Shown here piece after piece: positions 16,326 through 25,628 of a stretch of DNA of 64,000 nucleotides. The position numbers were made by a program, and so were the translations under genes. Each line of letters opens with the position of its first letter. Position 1 is the first letter of the stretch. The stretch is from contig JAGHZQ010000096.1 of the NCBI GenBank assembly GCA_017746715.1, forward strand, positions 1 to 64,000. The letters are read 5' to 3'. Source of the stretch: Cyanobacteria bacterium SBLK (GTDB taxonomy: Bacteria > Cyanobacteriota > Cyanobacteriia > Cyanobacteriales > Spirulinaceae). Under the pieces are notes generated by a model. It did no database searches. It was not told the origin of the DNA and was given only the letters and a program-made list of their open reading frames with translations.

Positions 16326-19300
16326 TCTCCTCCTCCTTGAAAGTCCGGTTTTGGCGATGCTGCCGTCGCTTCTGGCGTTGTTGCGATCGCTTGGCCGGAC
16401 GATCGCGCGATCGCGGGGCAATCTTCGCCTCGGGATCGCACTTTTGTACCTTTTGCCGAATGCAGTCTGCGAGAGTCCGAATCGTCGGATATTGAAACAT
16501 CTCGACGACGGAGAGGGGGATCTGAAAATGCTGGTTGAGAGCATCACAAACGCGAATCATCAGTAGGGAAGTCCCCCCCAAGTCAAAAAAGTTTTCTCCG
16601 CGAGCAATTGTATCGAGGGCGAGGTGAGTTGCCCAAATCTTGGCGATTTGGCGTTCGATCTCGGTGGTGGGCAGATCCCCTCGGGCGGCGGTACGCGGGA
16701 GGGACGGAGGAGGAGGAAGCGCCTTGCGATCGACTTTATCGTTGACGGTTAAGGGAAAGGCTGGGAGGGGCAAGATTTCCTCGGGGATCGTATATTCGGG
16801 TAATTGTTCTCGTAGCTTGGCTTTGAGGGCGGCGATCGCGTCTTGAATGCCGGCCATCTCCCTCGGAACGATATAGGCAATGAGGCGCTTGCGATGGGGG
16901 GAATCTTCGTGGAGGATGGCGACGGCTTCGCGCACGTTTTCCTGCTGGCTTAAGATCGCCTCAATTTCTCCCAATTCAATACGAAATCCCCTCAGTTTCA
17001 CTTGATTGTCTAAGCGACCGATAAATTCTAAATTGCCGTCGGGTCGGTAGCGAACCCAGTCGCCGCTTTGGTAGAGACGACCCTCTCCAAAGGGGTTAGG
17101 GATAAATTTTTCGGCGGTGAGTTCCGGGCGACGGAGATAGCCTCGGGCTAAACTCGCGCCGCCAATATACAATTCTCCCGGTACGCCGATGGGGACGGGC
17201 TGCATTTGGCGATCGAGGACGTAAAATTTGGCGTTGGCGATCGCTTTGCCAATGGGGACGGTCGCCAGGGTTGCCGGCAGGGGAACTCGATAGTGGGCGA
17301 TGGCGACGGTGGTTTCTGTCGGTCCGTAGGCGTTGATTAATTGAGGAGGGCGAGCTTCATCTCCGGATTCTAGAGAACGTCGGACAAGATAATTCTGCCA
17401 CCGTTCGAGGGCGCTTGGAGAGGCGGCTTCTCCGCCGATGGTGACGAGTCGCAGGGGGGGCGGGAGTTCTAGGGTCGGAGTCAGGTCGGCGGTGAGGAGA
17501 TGCCAGTAGGCGGTCGGTAAGTTCAAGACGCTAATTTGCCATTCTCGACATTGCTGCCAAAACTTTTGGCTGCCGGACAGCATTTCATCCGTTCTCAGAA
17601 CTAATGTCCCGCCCGTACATAAACAAGGATAAATCTCTTCGGCAGCTGCATCAAAACTCAAGGAGAAAAACTGAAGAAGGCGATCGCTCTCGACAATCTC
17701 ATAAGTAGCGATCGCATCCAAGGTGTAATTCATGAGGGCGGGATGGCAAATTTCTACCCCTTTGGGCCTGCCTGTGGAACCGGAGGTATAAATAACATAG
17801 GCAAGGCGATCTCGTGGCAGTTCGGGGGAGGGAAAGTCTGGGAGGGGGAGATTCTGCCAATCGCCATCCATGTCAATCGGGCGAACCCCCCCTAGGGAGA
17901 ATTTCTCGGCGAGATGGCTGCGAGTGAGGAGAAAAGAAAGCTGCGTATCCTGCAAAATATAGGTCATTCGCTCGGGAGGAGCGGTGGGGGCAATGGGAAC
18001 GTAAGCCCCACCTGCTTTGAGAATTCCCCATAATGCCACCACCATAGCAGGAGAGCGCTCCAAACAAATTCCCACGAGGGTTTCGGCTTTGACTCCCAAA
18101 CTTTGCAAGTAGCGGGCGAGGCGATCGCTTTGCTCGTTTAATTCTCGGTAGGTGAGTTGGCGATCTCGATGTTGGAGGGCGATTTTTTCGGGTCTTTCTC
18201 CCGCTTGTCGGGCAAATAACGCCAGTACGTCGCTATCTCCCCAGTCTTTTTGGGTTTGATTCCATTCTACGAGCAATTGCTGCCGTTCTTCGGGACGCAG
18301 TAAGGGCAAATCCTTCACTTTGGTTGCGGGGGCGGCGACAATGCCGGTCAGTAGGGTTTGCCAGCAGCCGGCCATGCGTTCGATGGTTGTGCTATCAAAC
18401 AGGTCGCGGTTGTATTCCCAATATCCGGTTATCCCCTCCCGGCCGTCGGCGATGGATAAAGTGAGGTCGAATTTGGCGGTTTGATTGTTGCCTTTGATGG
18501 GGGTGAGGGTGAGTCCGGGAAAATTTCCGAGGCTGGGAATGGGTTCGAGGGCAAACAGGACTTGAAACAGGGGGGAATAACTCGCGGAACGTTTCGGTTG
18601 CAGGGCTTCCACCATTTTGTCAAAGGGCAGGTCTTGATGACTGTAGGCATCGAGAGCCATTTGTTTCACTTGTGCCAGTAAGTCCGAGAAGGAGGGATTT
18701 CCGGCGATGCGGGTTCGCAGCACTAAGGTATTGACAAAGAAGCCGATGAGGGGTTCGGTTTGGGGATGCTGGCGATTGGCGACGGGGATGCCGATGGGAA
18801 TATCTTCGCGATCGCTGTAGCGGGAGAGCAGGATGGCAAAGGCGGTCAATAAGACCATAAATAGGGTGCTGTCGGTATCCCGTGCTAAGGTGTGCAACTT
18901 TTGAGAGAGAGTGACTTCTAACTGTAGGGGAACTCGAGCACCTTTGAATGTTTGCACCGCCGGACGGGGGCGATCGCTGGGTAAATCGAGGGGGGAGTCG
19001 AGTCCTACCAGTTGCTTTTTCCAGTAATCGAGTTGTGTTTGCAGAACATCTCCGGTCAGCCATTGGCGCTGCCAAAGGGCATAATCGGGATATTGAGCGG
19101 GTAGATCGGGCAGGGGTGAGGGATTGCCGGGGGTAAAGGCTTCATAGAGGCTCGAAAGTTCTTGGAGGAGCAGTTCTAGAGACCAACCATCGGAGACGAT
19201 ATGGTGTAGGGTGAGGAAGAAGGCGCCCTCGTTGGGAGACTCTTGCCAAAGGGAGGCTCGGATGGGAAGGTCTCGTTCCAAGTTGAAGGGGGTCTCGGCT

Positions 19301-22300
19301 TCAATCGCGGCCAGTTCTTGCAGGCGTTCCGAGGATAGATTATCTGCAGTTTGTACCTGTAAGGCAAATTCGGGGGCGGGGGTGACGATTTGGTAGGGGA
19401 TGCCGTTGATGACGCGAATGCGAATCCTCAAAATCCCGTGACGGCGCAAGATTTCTTGCAATCCTCTCTCTAAGGCGGGGATATTGAGAGGGCCGGTCAT
19501 TTTGAGGGCAAGGGTAATATTATAGGTAGCGCTGGGAACGGCTTCGAGACGAGCGAGAAACCAAAGGCGAGTTTGGGCAAAGGAGAGGGGAAGGGGTTGT
19601 CCTTCTGCTGTGGCGGGGAGAATTTTCGGGAGGGTTTTGGGTTGGCGATCGCTGATGGAGGCGGCTAAAGCGGCGGCGGTCGGGCATTCAAAGAGGCTTT
19701 GGACCGGCAGTTCGATGCTGAGGGCGGCTTGCACTCGAGAAATGAGTTTAATGGCTGCGAGGGAATGACCCCCCACGGCAAAAAAGTTATCGAAAATTCC
19801 CACGGATTTTCGGTTTAAGACCTCTCCCATGGCTTGAACAATCAGGGTCTCGGTTTCGGTGCGAGGGGGAACGAATGCTCTCTTCTGGCTGGGTTGGCTC
19901 TGGGGGGGAGGAAGGGCGCGGCGATCGACTTTACCATTGGCAGTGAGGGGAAACCGTTCCAAGCAAACGATCGCTTCGGGTTGCAGATAATCCGGGAGTC
20001 GCTGTTGCAGAAAATGCTGCAATTCTTCGGCGTTGGTGGAGGCCTCTCTGGCGATCGCGTAGGCGATGAGGGATTTATCGCCGGTATCGCTTTCTCCCAC
20101 GATAACGATTGCTTGTTGGACTTGGGGATGTTGGCCCAAAATCCCTTCGATTTCTCCGAGTTCGATGCGAAAGCCGCGAATTTTCACTTGGCGATCGATG
20201 CGTCCTAAGAATTCAATGTTTCCATCGGGGAGATAGCGTGCTAAGTCTCCGGTTCTGTAGAGGCGATCGCCTTCTACAAAAGGGCTTTCTCTGAATCGTT
20301 CCGCGTTTAATTCGGGACGGTTGAGATACCCTCGGGCCACTCCATCTCCTCCGGTGTAGAGTTCGCCGGTCACTCCTATGGGAACGGGTTGGTTTTGGGG
20401 GTCGAGAATATATACTCGCGTATTGGCAATGGGGCGACCGATGGGAATCGATTCCGCGATCGCTCCCTCGGACGGGATCGAGTAGCAACAGGTAAATGTC
20501 GTGTTTTCTGTCGGACCGTACCCGTTGACTAACTGACAGTGAGGGAGTGCTTGACGGCATTTCGCGACGTGAGATGAAGATAGCGTATCCCCACCTGCCA
20601 TCAATAAACGCAAAGATTTTAAGTCTGATAGTCTTTCGTCTACAATTAAGTGAAAAAGTCCGGCAGTGAGCCATAATGCCGTCACTCGATGCTGTTGCAA
20701 AATTCGTCCCAAGGTGGCTAAAGAAGGCTGTCGTTCGGGAAAGAGAACCAGACGCGCTCCATTGAGCAAACTGCCCCAAATCTCCCATGTAGCGGCATCA
20801 AAGGAGATTGAGGCTAACTGGAGAAAAGTATCGTCGGCATTAAAGGAAGCATAATTGGTATTCTTCACCAAGCGGACGATGTTCCGATGCGTAACGCTGA
20901 CTCCTTTGGGTTTTCCGGTAGAACCCGATGTATACATAACATAAGCTAGAGCAGTGGCAGGAGTGGCAACGATCGCGTTTTCCGGGGAGTAATTGGCAAT
21001 TTCTTCGGCGCGTTCTTCTAGATCGAGATAATGGAGGATTTGAGGGAGGGTTTTTCTGAGACTTTTTTCGCTTAAAACAATTTCAAGGCCGGCATCTGCA
21101 ACCATGAGTGCAAGGCGATCGCCGGGATAGGTGGGATCGAGGGGTAAGTATGCCCCGCCGGCTTTGATAATCCCTAAAAGGGCGATAATAAATTGAGGCG
21201 ATCTCTCCAAACAAACTCCGACTAAACTCTCGTTGCCAACTCCCAAGGTTTGTAGGTAATGAGCGAGTCGATTGGCTTTTTGGTTTAATTCTTGGTAAGT
21301 GAGAGTTTCTTCTGGGAAAATGAGGGCGATCGCGTCGGGATTTTGGGTAACTTGTTCCTCAAATAATGCTTGAATGCAAGTATGACGGGGATATTCTCGT
21401 TCTGTCCGATTCCACTCTACTAATATTTTATGTTGTTCTTCTGGGCTTAACAGGGAATAGCTGGCAATCTTTTCTTCTGGACGATGGGCGATCGCTTCAA
21501 CTAATCTCCGGAAACGATCGCCCATCCGTTCGCTGGTTTCTGAAGTGAATAGATGAGCATTATATTCTAATCTGCCTACGAGTTCCCCCTCTCGTTCTTG
21601 CAAAGACAAAGTCAGATCGAAGTTTGCGCCGGCGGTGGGTTTGTGCAAGTCGATCGCTTCTGTTTCTGTTTCTGGAAATAAGAGGGTTTCTTGACTAATA
21701 TTTTGCAGGACAAATAAAACTTGAAAGATAGGAGTATAGTGGGGATGGCGTTCGATTTGCAGGCTTTCGACAAGGCGATCGAAAGGTAGGTCAGCATGGG
21801 AATGTGCATCTAGAACCGTTTGCGAAACGTAATGGAGGAGATGCAAAAAAGTAGGATTATCGGTAACTTTAATTCTTAAAGCTAAAGTACTGACAAAAAA
21901 GCCAATGAGTTTTTCAGTGACGACGGGATTGCGATTGGCGATCGCCGTTCCGATAACAATATCCTTTTGATTGCTATCGCGAGCGAGTAAAACTGCCAAA
22001 GCTGTTAACAGCGTTACAAAGAGAGTGGTTTGCGATCGCCGACTCAATGCTTGCAGTTTTTGGGTGGTTGCGCGATCGATTTTCAGGGGAACAATTCCGC
22101 TTTGAAACTCTCTTGTAGAAGTGCGAGGAAAGTCCGCGGGCAATTCTAAAAGCGGCGGACTCTCGGCAAGTTGGGATCGCCAGTATTCAAGCTGTTTTTC
22201 GCTCGCTTCCCCCGTGAAATATTGCTGCTGCCAATGGGTATAATCGGCATATTGAATGGGTAAGGGAGGCAACAAAGAGGGTCGCGAGTGAAGATGTATC

Positions 22301-24621
22301 TTGTAAAGGGTAGAGAGTTCTTTTAAGAACACTTGAATCGACCAATCATCGGCAATAATATGATGAAAAGAGAATAATAAATGATGTTCGCGATCGCTCA
22401 ATTGAATCAATACGCATTTAAACAAAGGCAAGCGAGTCAGATGAAATACAAAACTCTGCATTTCTGCAATAATTTCTCTAACTCTAAGGTTCTGTTGTTC
22501 CGACGCTAAATCTTGCAAGTTAACAATCTTAAGATTAACCGGAAAAGAAGGTTCAATTTTTTGTTCGGGAATCCCATCGATTTCGGGAAAAGTCGTGCGT
22601 AAAATATCGTGTCGCGTCACGATTTCTTCTAGTGCTTTTTGCAAACAAGTAATATTTATTCTTCCTTGCAAGCGAAATCCACGCAGAAGGTTATAAATCG
22701 AGGGATTGGTTGCTAAGCGATCCAGAAACCAGAGACGTTCTTGAGGGAGAGAAAGGGGGATTCTTTCTGGGTTTGGCGTGGATATTAATGGTGGTAAAGT
22801 CGTTTCTTGTGGGGACGAGTTTAAATAATGCGTGAATTGAGCGATCGTAGGGGCAGCAAAAATAGTTTTGAGGGGAAGGGCGATCTCGAATTGTTCGGCA
22901 ATTCGCGCTAAAATTTGACTGGCATGCAGTGAATTTCCTCCCAGAGCGAACAAGTTATTTTCCCGACCGATTTCTGGCAATTTCAACACTTCCGACCAAA
23001 TCTGTGCTAATTTTTCCTCCATGGGGGTTTGCGGGGGAATGATTGCCAGATCGGGAGGAGATAAACTCGGGGGTTGGGGAAGCGATCGCCGATCGATTTT
23101 TCCCGTTGCCGTTAAGGGTAAAGATTCTAACCAAAGAAAGGTAGAAGGGATGGCATAATCGGGCAAGCGTTTTGCCAGCTGCTCTTTTAAATATTGAGAA
23201 TTGGGTTTGTTTTGGGGATTTTTGGGGGTCAGGTAAGCGACCAGTCGGCGATCGCTCTGGCTCTCTCCAGCATCGGTTCTGGCTGCGACAACTGCCTCTC
23301 GCACTGCTTCTAAATCCACTAAAATCGACTCGATTTCCCCAATTTCTACCCGATAGCCGCGAATTTTCACCTGAAAGTCTTTGCGTCCTAAATGTAGCAA
23401 GCAACCATCGGACAAAAGGCGACCGAGATCCCCGGTCTTAAAATACACAAACTTTTTATCCCGAATAAATACTTTTTGAGTGAGTTCCGGTTGCTGCCAG
23501 TATCCCGAGGCAAGTTGACGACTGCGAACGACAATTTCTCCGATTTCTCCTGGGGGAACTTCTTGTCCGGACTCGTCCCACAGTTGCACTTGCGTCCCTT
23601 CTACTGCATAGCCAGCAGGAATCGTTCCTTCTGCAAGACGAGTGTTGTGGGTAATGGGAAATTGTCGGATCGGCGAGATTTCCGTTCCCCCTAAATTGAC
23701 CATTAGGGTGCAGCGATCGCTAAAATGTTGCCAAAATAGTTCTGCATCCTGTCGATAAACGGTTTCGCTACCAATTTGGATGAGTCGCAGTGCGGGAAAA
23801 TTTTCCTGGTCTTGTAAAGTTGCGGCAAAATGTCGAAATAAGGTCGCGACGGCAAACATGATAGTAATTTCCTTGGCTTGCAACCATTGACCCAACTGAT
23901 GCAAGCCGACTTGTTTGATATCGAGAGGAAATAAAGCCGCACCGTTCAATAAAGCACAATATATATCTCGCACGGCTCCCCCAAATGCAGCCGAATATAA
24001 CAAAGAAAAACGATCGCTTGCCGTCATTTTTCCACTGTTGCTATAGTTCCGATAAAGATTGAGAACGTAGCGATGATTTTGCATGACCCCTTTGGGTCGT
24101 CCTGAAGAACCGGAGGTGTAGAGAATATAAGCCAAATCTTCGGGAGTCGATGGAATGTCTAAGTTCTCTGAAGAGCATTGTCGATCGCGATCGTCGAGCC
24201 AGAAAATATCTTTTTGTAGCGCCTTTAGATCTAAATTAATTGCTTGTTGGCGATCGCTAACAATTAATTGGCTTTGGGAATCTTCTAAGATTGTAGCGAT
24301 GCGAGATTCGGGCCAAGTAATATCTAAAGGAACGTAAAATTTGCCTGCTTTGAGTACTCCCAACATGACGGCGATCGCTTCGACTCCCGTTGCTAATAAA
24401 ATCGCGATCGGTTCTGCACCCAATCCTCGTTTTTCTAAGATTTCTCGAGCGATTTGATTGGCCAAACCGTTCAACTCTGCGTAAGTGAGCGATCGCTTTT
24501 CATCTTGAATGGCAAGGCGATCTCCGTAACGGAGAACTTGCGTGTGAAATTGGTGGGGAATCGAGCGATCGAGAATCTCTAAATCAAGGGGAAAGGCTAT
24601 CTTTTCTGGAGTTGTTATCAT
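16309..24621 (-). CDS. Three-module NRPS: A-T / C-A-T / C-A-T (starter)
   Basis: A protein of 2770 aa. Module 1: A (~25-515) with YTSGSSGRPKG, T with Ser564 (GGNSLH). Module 2: C (~615-1060) with HHIIADD at 753-759, A (~1085-1570), T Ser1620. Module 3: C (~1675-2120) with HHIVSDG at 1806-1812, A (~2130-2640), T Ser2685. The first A domain is atypical: FGGAVRD (213-219) lacks the Asp that binds the amino group, and the A5 motif is NLGGTE instead of YGPTE, so the starter may not be an alpha-amino acid. My readings for A2 and A3 are D-A-W-W-L-A-G-T-F-K (near Val/Ile codes) and D-A-E-N-V-I-A-V-A-K (unassigned). There is no epimerase or methyltransferase. The last ~50 residues are a very basic then acidic tail, probably a docking tail for the PKS. 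The ATG overlaps the racemase stop (ATGA). Confidence 0.95.
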   Translation of the reverse strand: MITTPEKIAFPLDLEILDRSIPHQFHTQVLRYGDRLAIQDEKRSLTYAELNGLANQIAREILEKRGLGAEPIAILLATGVEAIAVMLGVLKAGKFYVPLDITWPESRIATILEDSQSQLIVSDRQQAINLDLKALQKDIFWLDDRDRQCSSENLDIPSTPEDLAYILYTSGSSGRPKGVMQNHRYVLNLYRNYSNSGKMTASDRFSLLYSAAFGGAVRDIYCALLNGAALFPLDIKQVGLHQLGQWLQAKEITIMFAVATLFRHFAATLQDQENFPALRLIQIGSETVYRQDAELFWQHFSDRCTLMVNLGGTEISPIRQFPITHNTRLAEGTIPAGYAVEGTQVQLWDESGQEVPPGEIGEIVVRSRQLASGYWQQPELTQKVFIRDKKFVYFKTGDLGRLLSDGCLLHLGRKDFQVKIRGYRVEIGEIESILVDLEAVREAVVAARTDAGESQSDRRLVAYLTPKNPQNKPNSQYLKEQLAKRLPDYAIPSTFLWLESLPLTATGKIDRRSLPQPPSLSPPDLAIIPPQTPMEEKLAQIWSEVLKLPEIGRENNLFALGGNSLHASQILARIAEQFEIALPLKTIFAAPTIAQFTHYLNSSPQETTLPPLISTPNPERIPLSLPQERLWFLDRLATNPSIYNLLRGFRLQGRINITCLQKALEEIVTRHDILRTTFPEIDGIPEQKIEPSFPVNLKIVNLQDLASEQQNLRVREIIAEMQSFVFHLTRLPLFKCVLIQLSDREHHLLFSFHHIIADDWSIQVFLKELSTLYKIHLHSRPSLLPPLPIQYADYTHWQQQYFTGEASEKQLEYWRSQLAESPPLLELPADFPRTSTREFQSGIVPLKIDRATTQKLQALSRRSQTTLFVTLLTALAVLLARDSNQKDIVIGTAIANRNPVVTEKLIGFFVSTLALRIKVTDNPTFLHLLHYVSQTVLDAHSHADLPFDRLVESLQIERHPHYTPIFQVLFVLQNISQETLLFPETETEAIDLHKPTAGANFDLTLSLQEREGELVGRLEYNAHLFTSETSERMGDRFRRLVEAIAHRPEEKIASYSLLSPEEQHKILVEWNRTEREYPRHTCIQALFEEQVTQNPDAIALIFPEETLTYQELNQKANRLAHYLQTLGVGNESLVGVCLERSPQFIIALLGIIKAGGAYLPLDPTYPGDRLALMVADAGLEIVLSEKSLRKTLPQILHYLDLEERAEEIANYSPENAIVATPATALAYVMYTSGSTGKPKGVSVTHRNIVRLVKNTNYASFNADDTFLQLASISFDAATWEIWGSLLNGARLVLFPERQPSLATLGRILQQHRVTALWLTAGLFHLIVDERLSDLKSLRLLMAGGDTLSSSHVAKCRQALPHCQLVNGYGPTENTTFTCCYSIPSEGAIAESIPIGRPIANTRVYILDPQNQPVPIGVTGELYTGGDGVARGYLNRPELNAERFRESPFVEGDRLYRTGDLARYLPDGNIEFLGRIDRQVKIRGFRIELGEIEGILGQHPQVQQAIVIVGESDTGDKSLIAYAIAREASTNAEELQHFLQQRLPDYLQPEAIVCLERFPLTANGKVDRRALPPPQSQPSQKRAFVPPRTETETLIVQAMGEVLNRKSVGIFDNFFAVGGHSLAAIKLISRVQAALSIELPVQSLFECPTAAALAASISDRQPKTLPKILPATAEGQPLPLSFAQTRLWFLARLEAVPSATYNITLALKMTGPLNIPALERGLQEILRRHGILRIRIRVINGIPYQIVTPAPEFALQVQTADNLSSERLQELAAIEAETPFNLERDLPIRASLWQESPNEGAFFLTLHHIVSDGWSLELLLQELSSLYEAFTPGNPSPLPDLPAQYPDYALWQRQWLTGDVLQTQLDYWKKQLVGLDSPLDLPSDRPRPAVQTFKGARVPLQLEVTLSQKLHTLARDTDSTLFMVLLTAFAILLSRYSDREDIPIGIPVANRQHPQTEPLIGFFVNTLVLRTRIAGNPSFSDLLAQVKQMALDAYSHQDLPFDKMVEALQPKRSASYSPLFQVLFALEPIPSLGNFPGLTLTPIKGNNQTAKFDLTLSIADGREGITGYWEYNRDLFDSTTIERMAGCWQTLLTGIVAAPATKVKDLPLLRPEERQQLLVEWNQTQKDWGDSDVLALFARQAGERPEKIALQHRDRQLTYRELNEQSDRLARYLQSLGVKAETLVGICLERSPAMVVALWGILKAGGAYVPIAPTAPPERMTYILQDTQLSFLLTRSHLAEKFSLGGVRPIDMDGDWQNLPLPDFPSPELPRDRLAYVIYTSGSTGRPKGVEICHPALMNYTLDAIATYEIVESDRLLQFFSLSFDAAAEEIYPCLCTGGTLVLRTDEMLSGSQKFWQQCREWQISVLNLPTAYWHLLTADLTPTLELPPPLRLVTIGGEAASPSALERWQNYLVRRSLESGDEARPPQLINAYGPTETTVAIAHYRVPLPATLATVPIGKAIANAKFYVLDRQMQPVPIGVPGELYIGGASLARGYLRRPELTAEKFIPNPFGEGRLYQSGDWVRYRPDGNLEFIGRLDNQVKLRGFRIELGEIEAILSQQENVREAVAILHEDSPHRKRLIAYIVPREMAGIQDAIAALKAKLREQLPEYTIPEEILPLPAFPLTVNDKVDRKALPPPPSLPRTAARGDLPTTEIERQIAKIWATHLALDTIARGENFFDLGGTSLLMIRVCDALNQHFQIPLSVVEMFQYPTIRTLADCIRQKVQKCDPEAKIAPRSRDRPAKRSQQRQKRRQHRQNRTFKEEENDERD

Positions 24622-25628
24622 GGAAAGACAATCTCCTCAAAAGCAGAAAGAACGGGATCGATAATGGGAATGGCGTTTAAAAACTGTTGAATTTCAACAC
24701 ATTTTGTTTGTTTTCGAACCCAATCCAATAAAATTGGTACTTCCGTACAACCCGCTATTATACAATCGGGATTGATGGGAAGGGGAGAAGGCAAAACGCA
24801 TTTGTTTTCTGGGACTGCCAGCAACCCGCGAAATAAGGCTTCGACTTGACGACAAGTATAGTCGAGATCGAAGGCTTTTACGCCTCGATAAATGGCATCC
24901 ATGAGAATATTTTGGGCGCGTTCCGATAATTTTTGACATTCAATGCTTCGTTGTTTGAGAGCATTACGATAAACTTTACCTTTTAATGTCGCACTGGTTG
25001 CCAAAAGTAACGGTTTGTGAAGGTTTTCTTTTTTCAGTCGCTCTGCTGTCGCTTCAACCAGAGAAATATATTGTAAGGATTTTGCCAGAGCGGGATATTT
25101 TTTGCGGATGTTGGCTTGAATTTGAGGCCAAAAATAATGTACGGCATTGCACAGTAAAATAACCGTACAATTGGACAATTTGCAGCCTAAATACTCATGG
25201 GATTGCGCGATCGCTTCGGAAACGCCTTCAACGACATAGCGTTGAAGCGGTAAACCCCGAATGACGCGATTGGGATGATTCATGGCCTCGAGCCGATTGG
25301 GAATCGAACAGGCTTGATAGAGGAGAATCTCTAAGCGATCGCTGAAGTATTGACAGGCTAGATCGAATCCCCTTGCCCCTGCAAGGGGTCCCATTCCACC
25401 AATGAGAATGAGAGGAGGTTGAGAAGGATAAGGAGGATGATAGGAAAAAATATCAGTGGGAAAATGGCAATCGTCGGGGAAATTCCCGCTATTTCTTTGC
25501 AATTTCGCGATTAATTGCAGGCGATCCATATAATCGGAAATTGCCGTGCGAGCGAGAGGATTTTCCGTAAATCGATGCCAAGTCTTAACATCAGAAAACC
25601 CCAGCAATGGAGGCATTTTTGGCTGCAT
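24618..25628 (-). CDS. Aspartate/glutamate racemase-family protein in NRPS operon
   Basis: A protein of 336 aa from the ATG at 25628; a TTG at 25652 is possible. Both catalytic cysteines of the cofactor-independent Asp/Glu racemase fold are present: VILLCNAVHYFW in the first half and IIAGCTEVPILLDW in the second. A Gly-rich IGGMGPLAGARGFDLACQ precedes them. It is clearly not the MurI of this genome, which is at 41.3-42.1 kb. The stop overlaps the ATG of the NRPS (ATGA) and the start lies inside the upstream oxidase gene, so it is translationally coupled on both sides. By analogy with McyF of microcystin synthesis, it may supply a D-acidic amino acid to the assembly line, since no epimerisation domain is present. 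The substrate is inferred. Confidence 0.85.
   Translation of the reverse strand: MQPKMPPLLGFSDVKTWHRFTENPLARTAISDYMDRLQLIAKLQRNSGNFPDDCHFPTDIFSYHPPYPSQPPLILIGGMGPLAGARGFDLACQYFSDRLEILLYQACSIPNRLEAMNHPNRVIRGLPLQRYVVEGVSEAIAQSHEYLGCKLSNCTVILLCNAVHYFWPQIQANIRKKYPALAKSLQYISLVEATAERLKKENLHKPLLLATSATLKGKVYRNALKQRSIECQKLSERAQNILMDAIYRGVKAFDLDYTCRQVEALFRGLLAVPENKCVLPSPLPINPDCIIAGCTEVPILLDWVRKQTKCVEIQQFLNAIPIIDPVLSAFEEIVFP

Noticed and set aside
16309..24621. Epimerisation or N-methylation domains in the NRPS
   Set aside because: Domain lengths are those of plain A, T and C domains and no E or MT motifs are present.
24618..25628. Second glutamate racemase for cell-wall synthesis
   Set aside because: It is operonic with the NRPS and differs from MurI motifs; murI is at 41277-42116.
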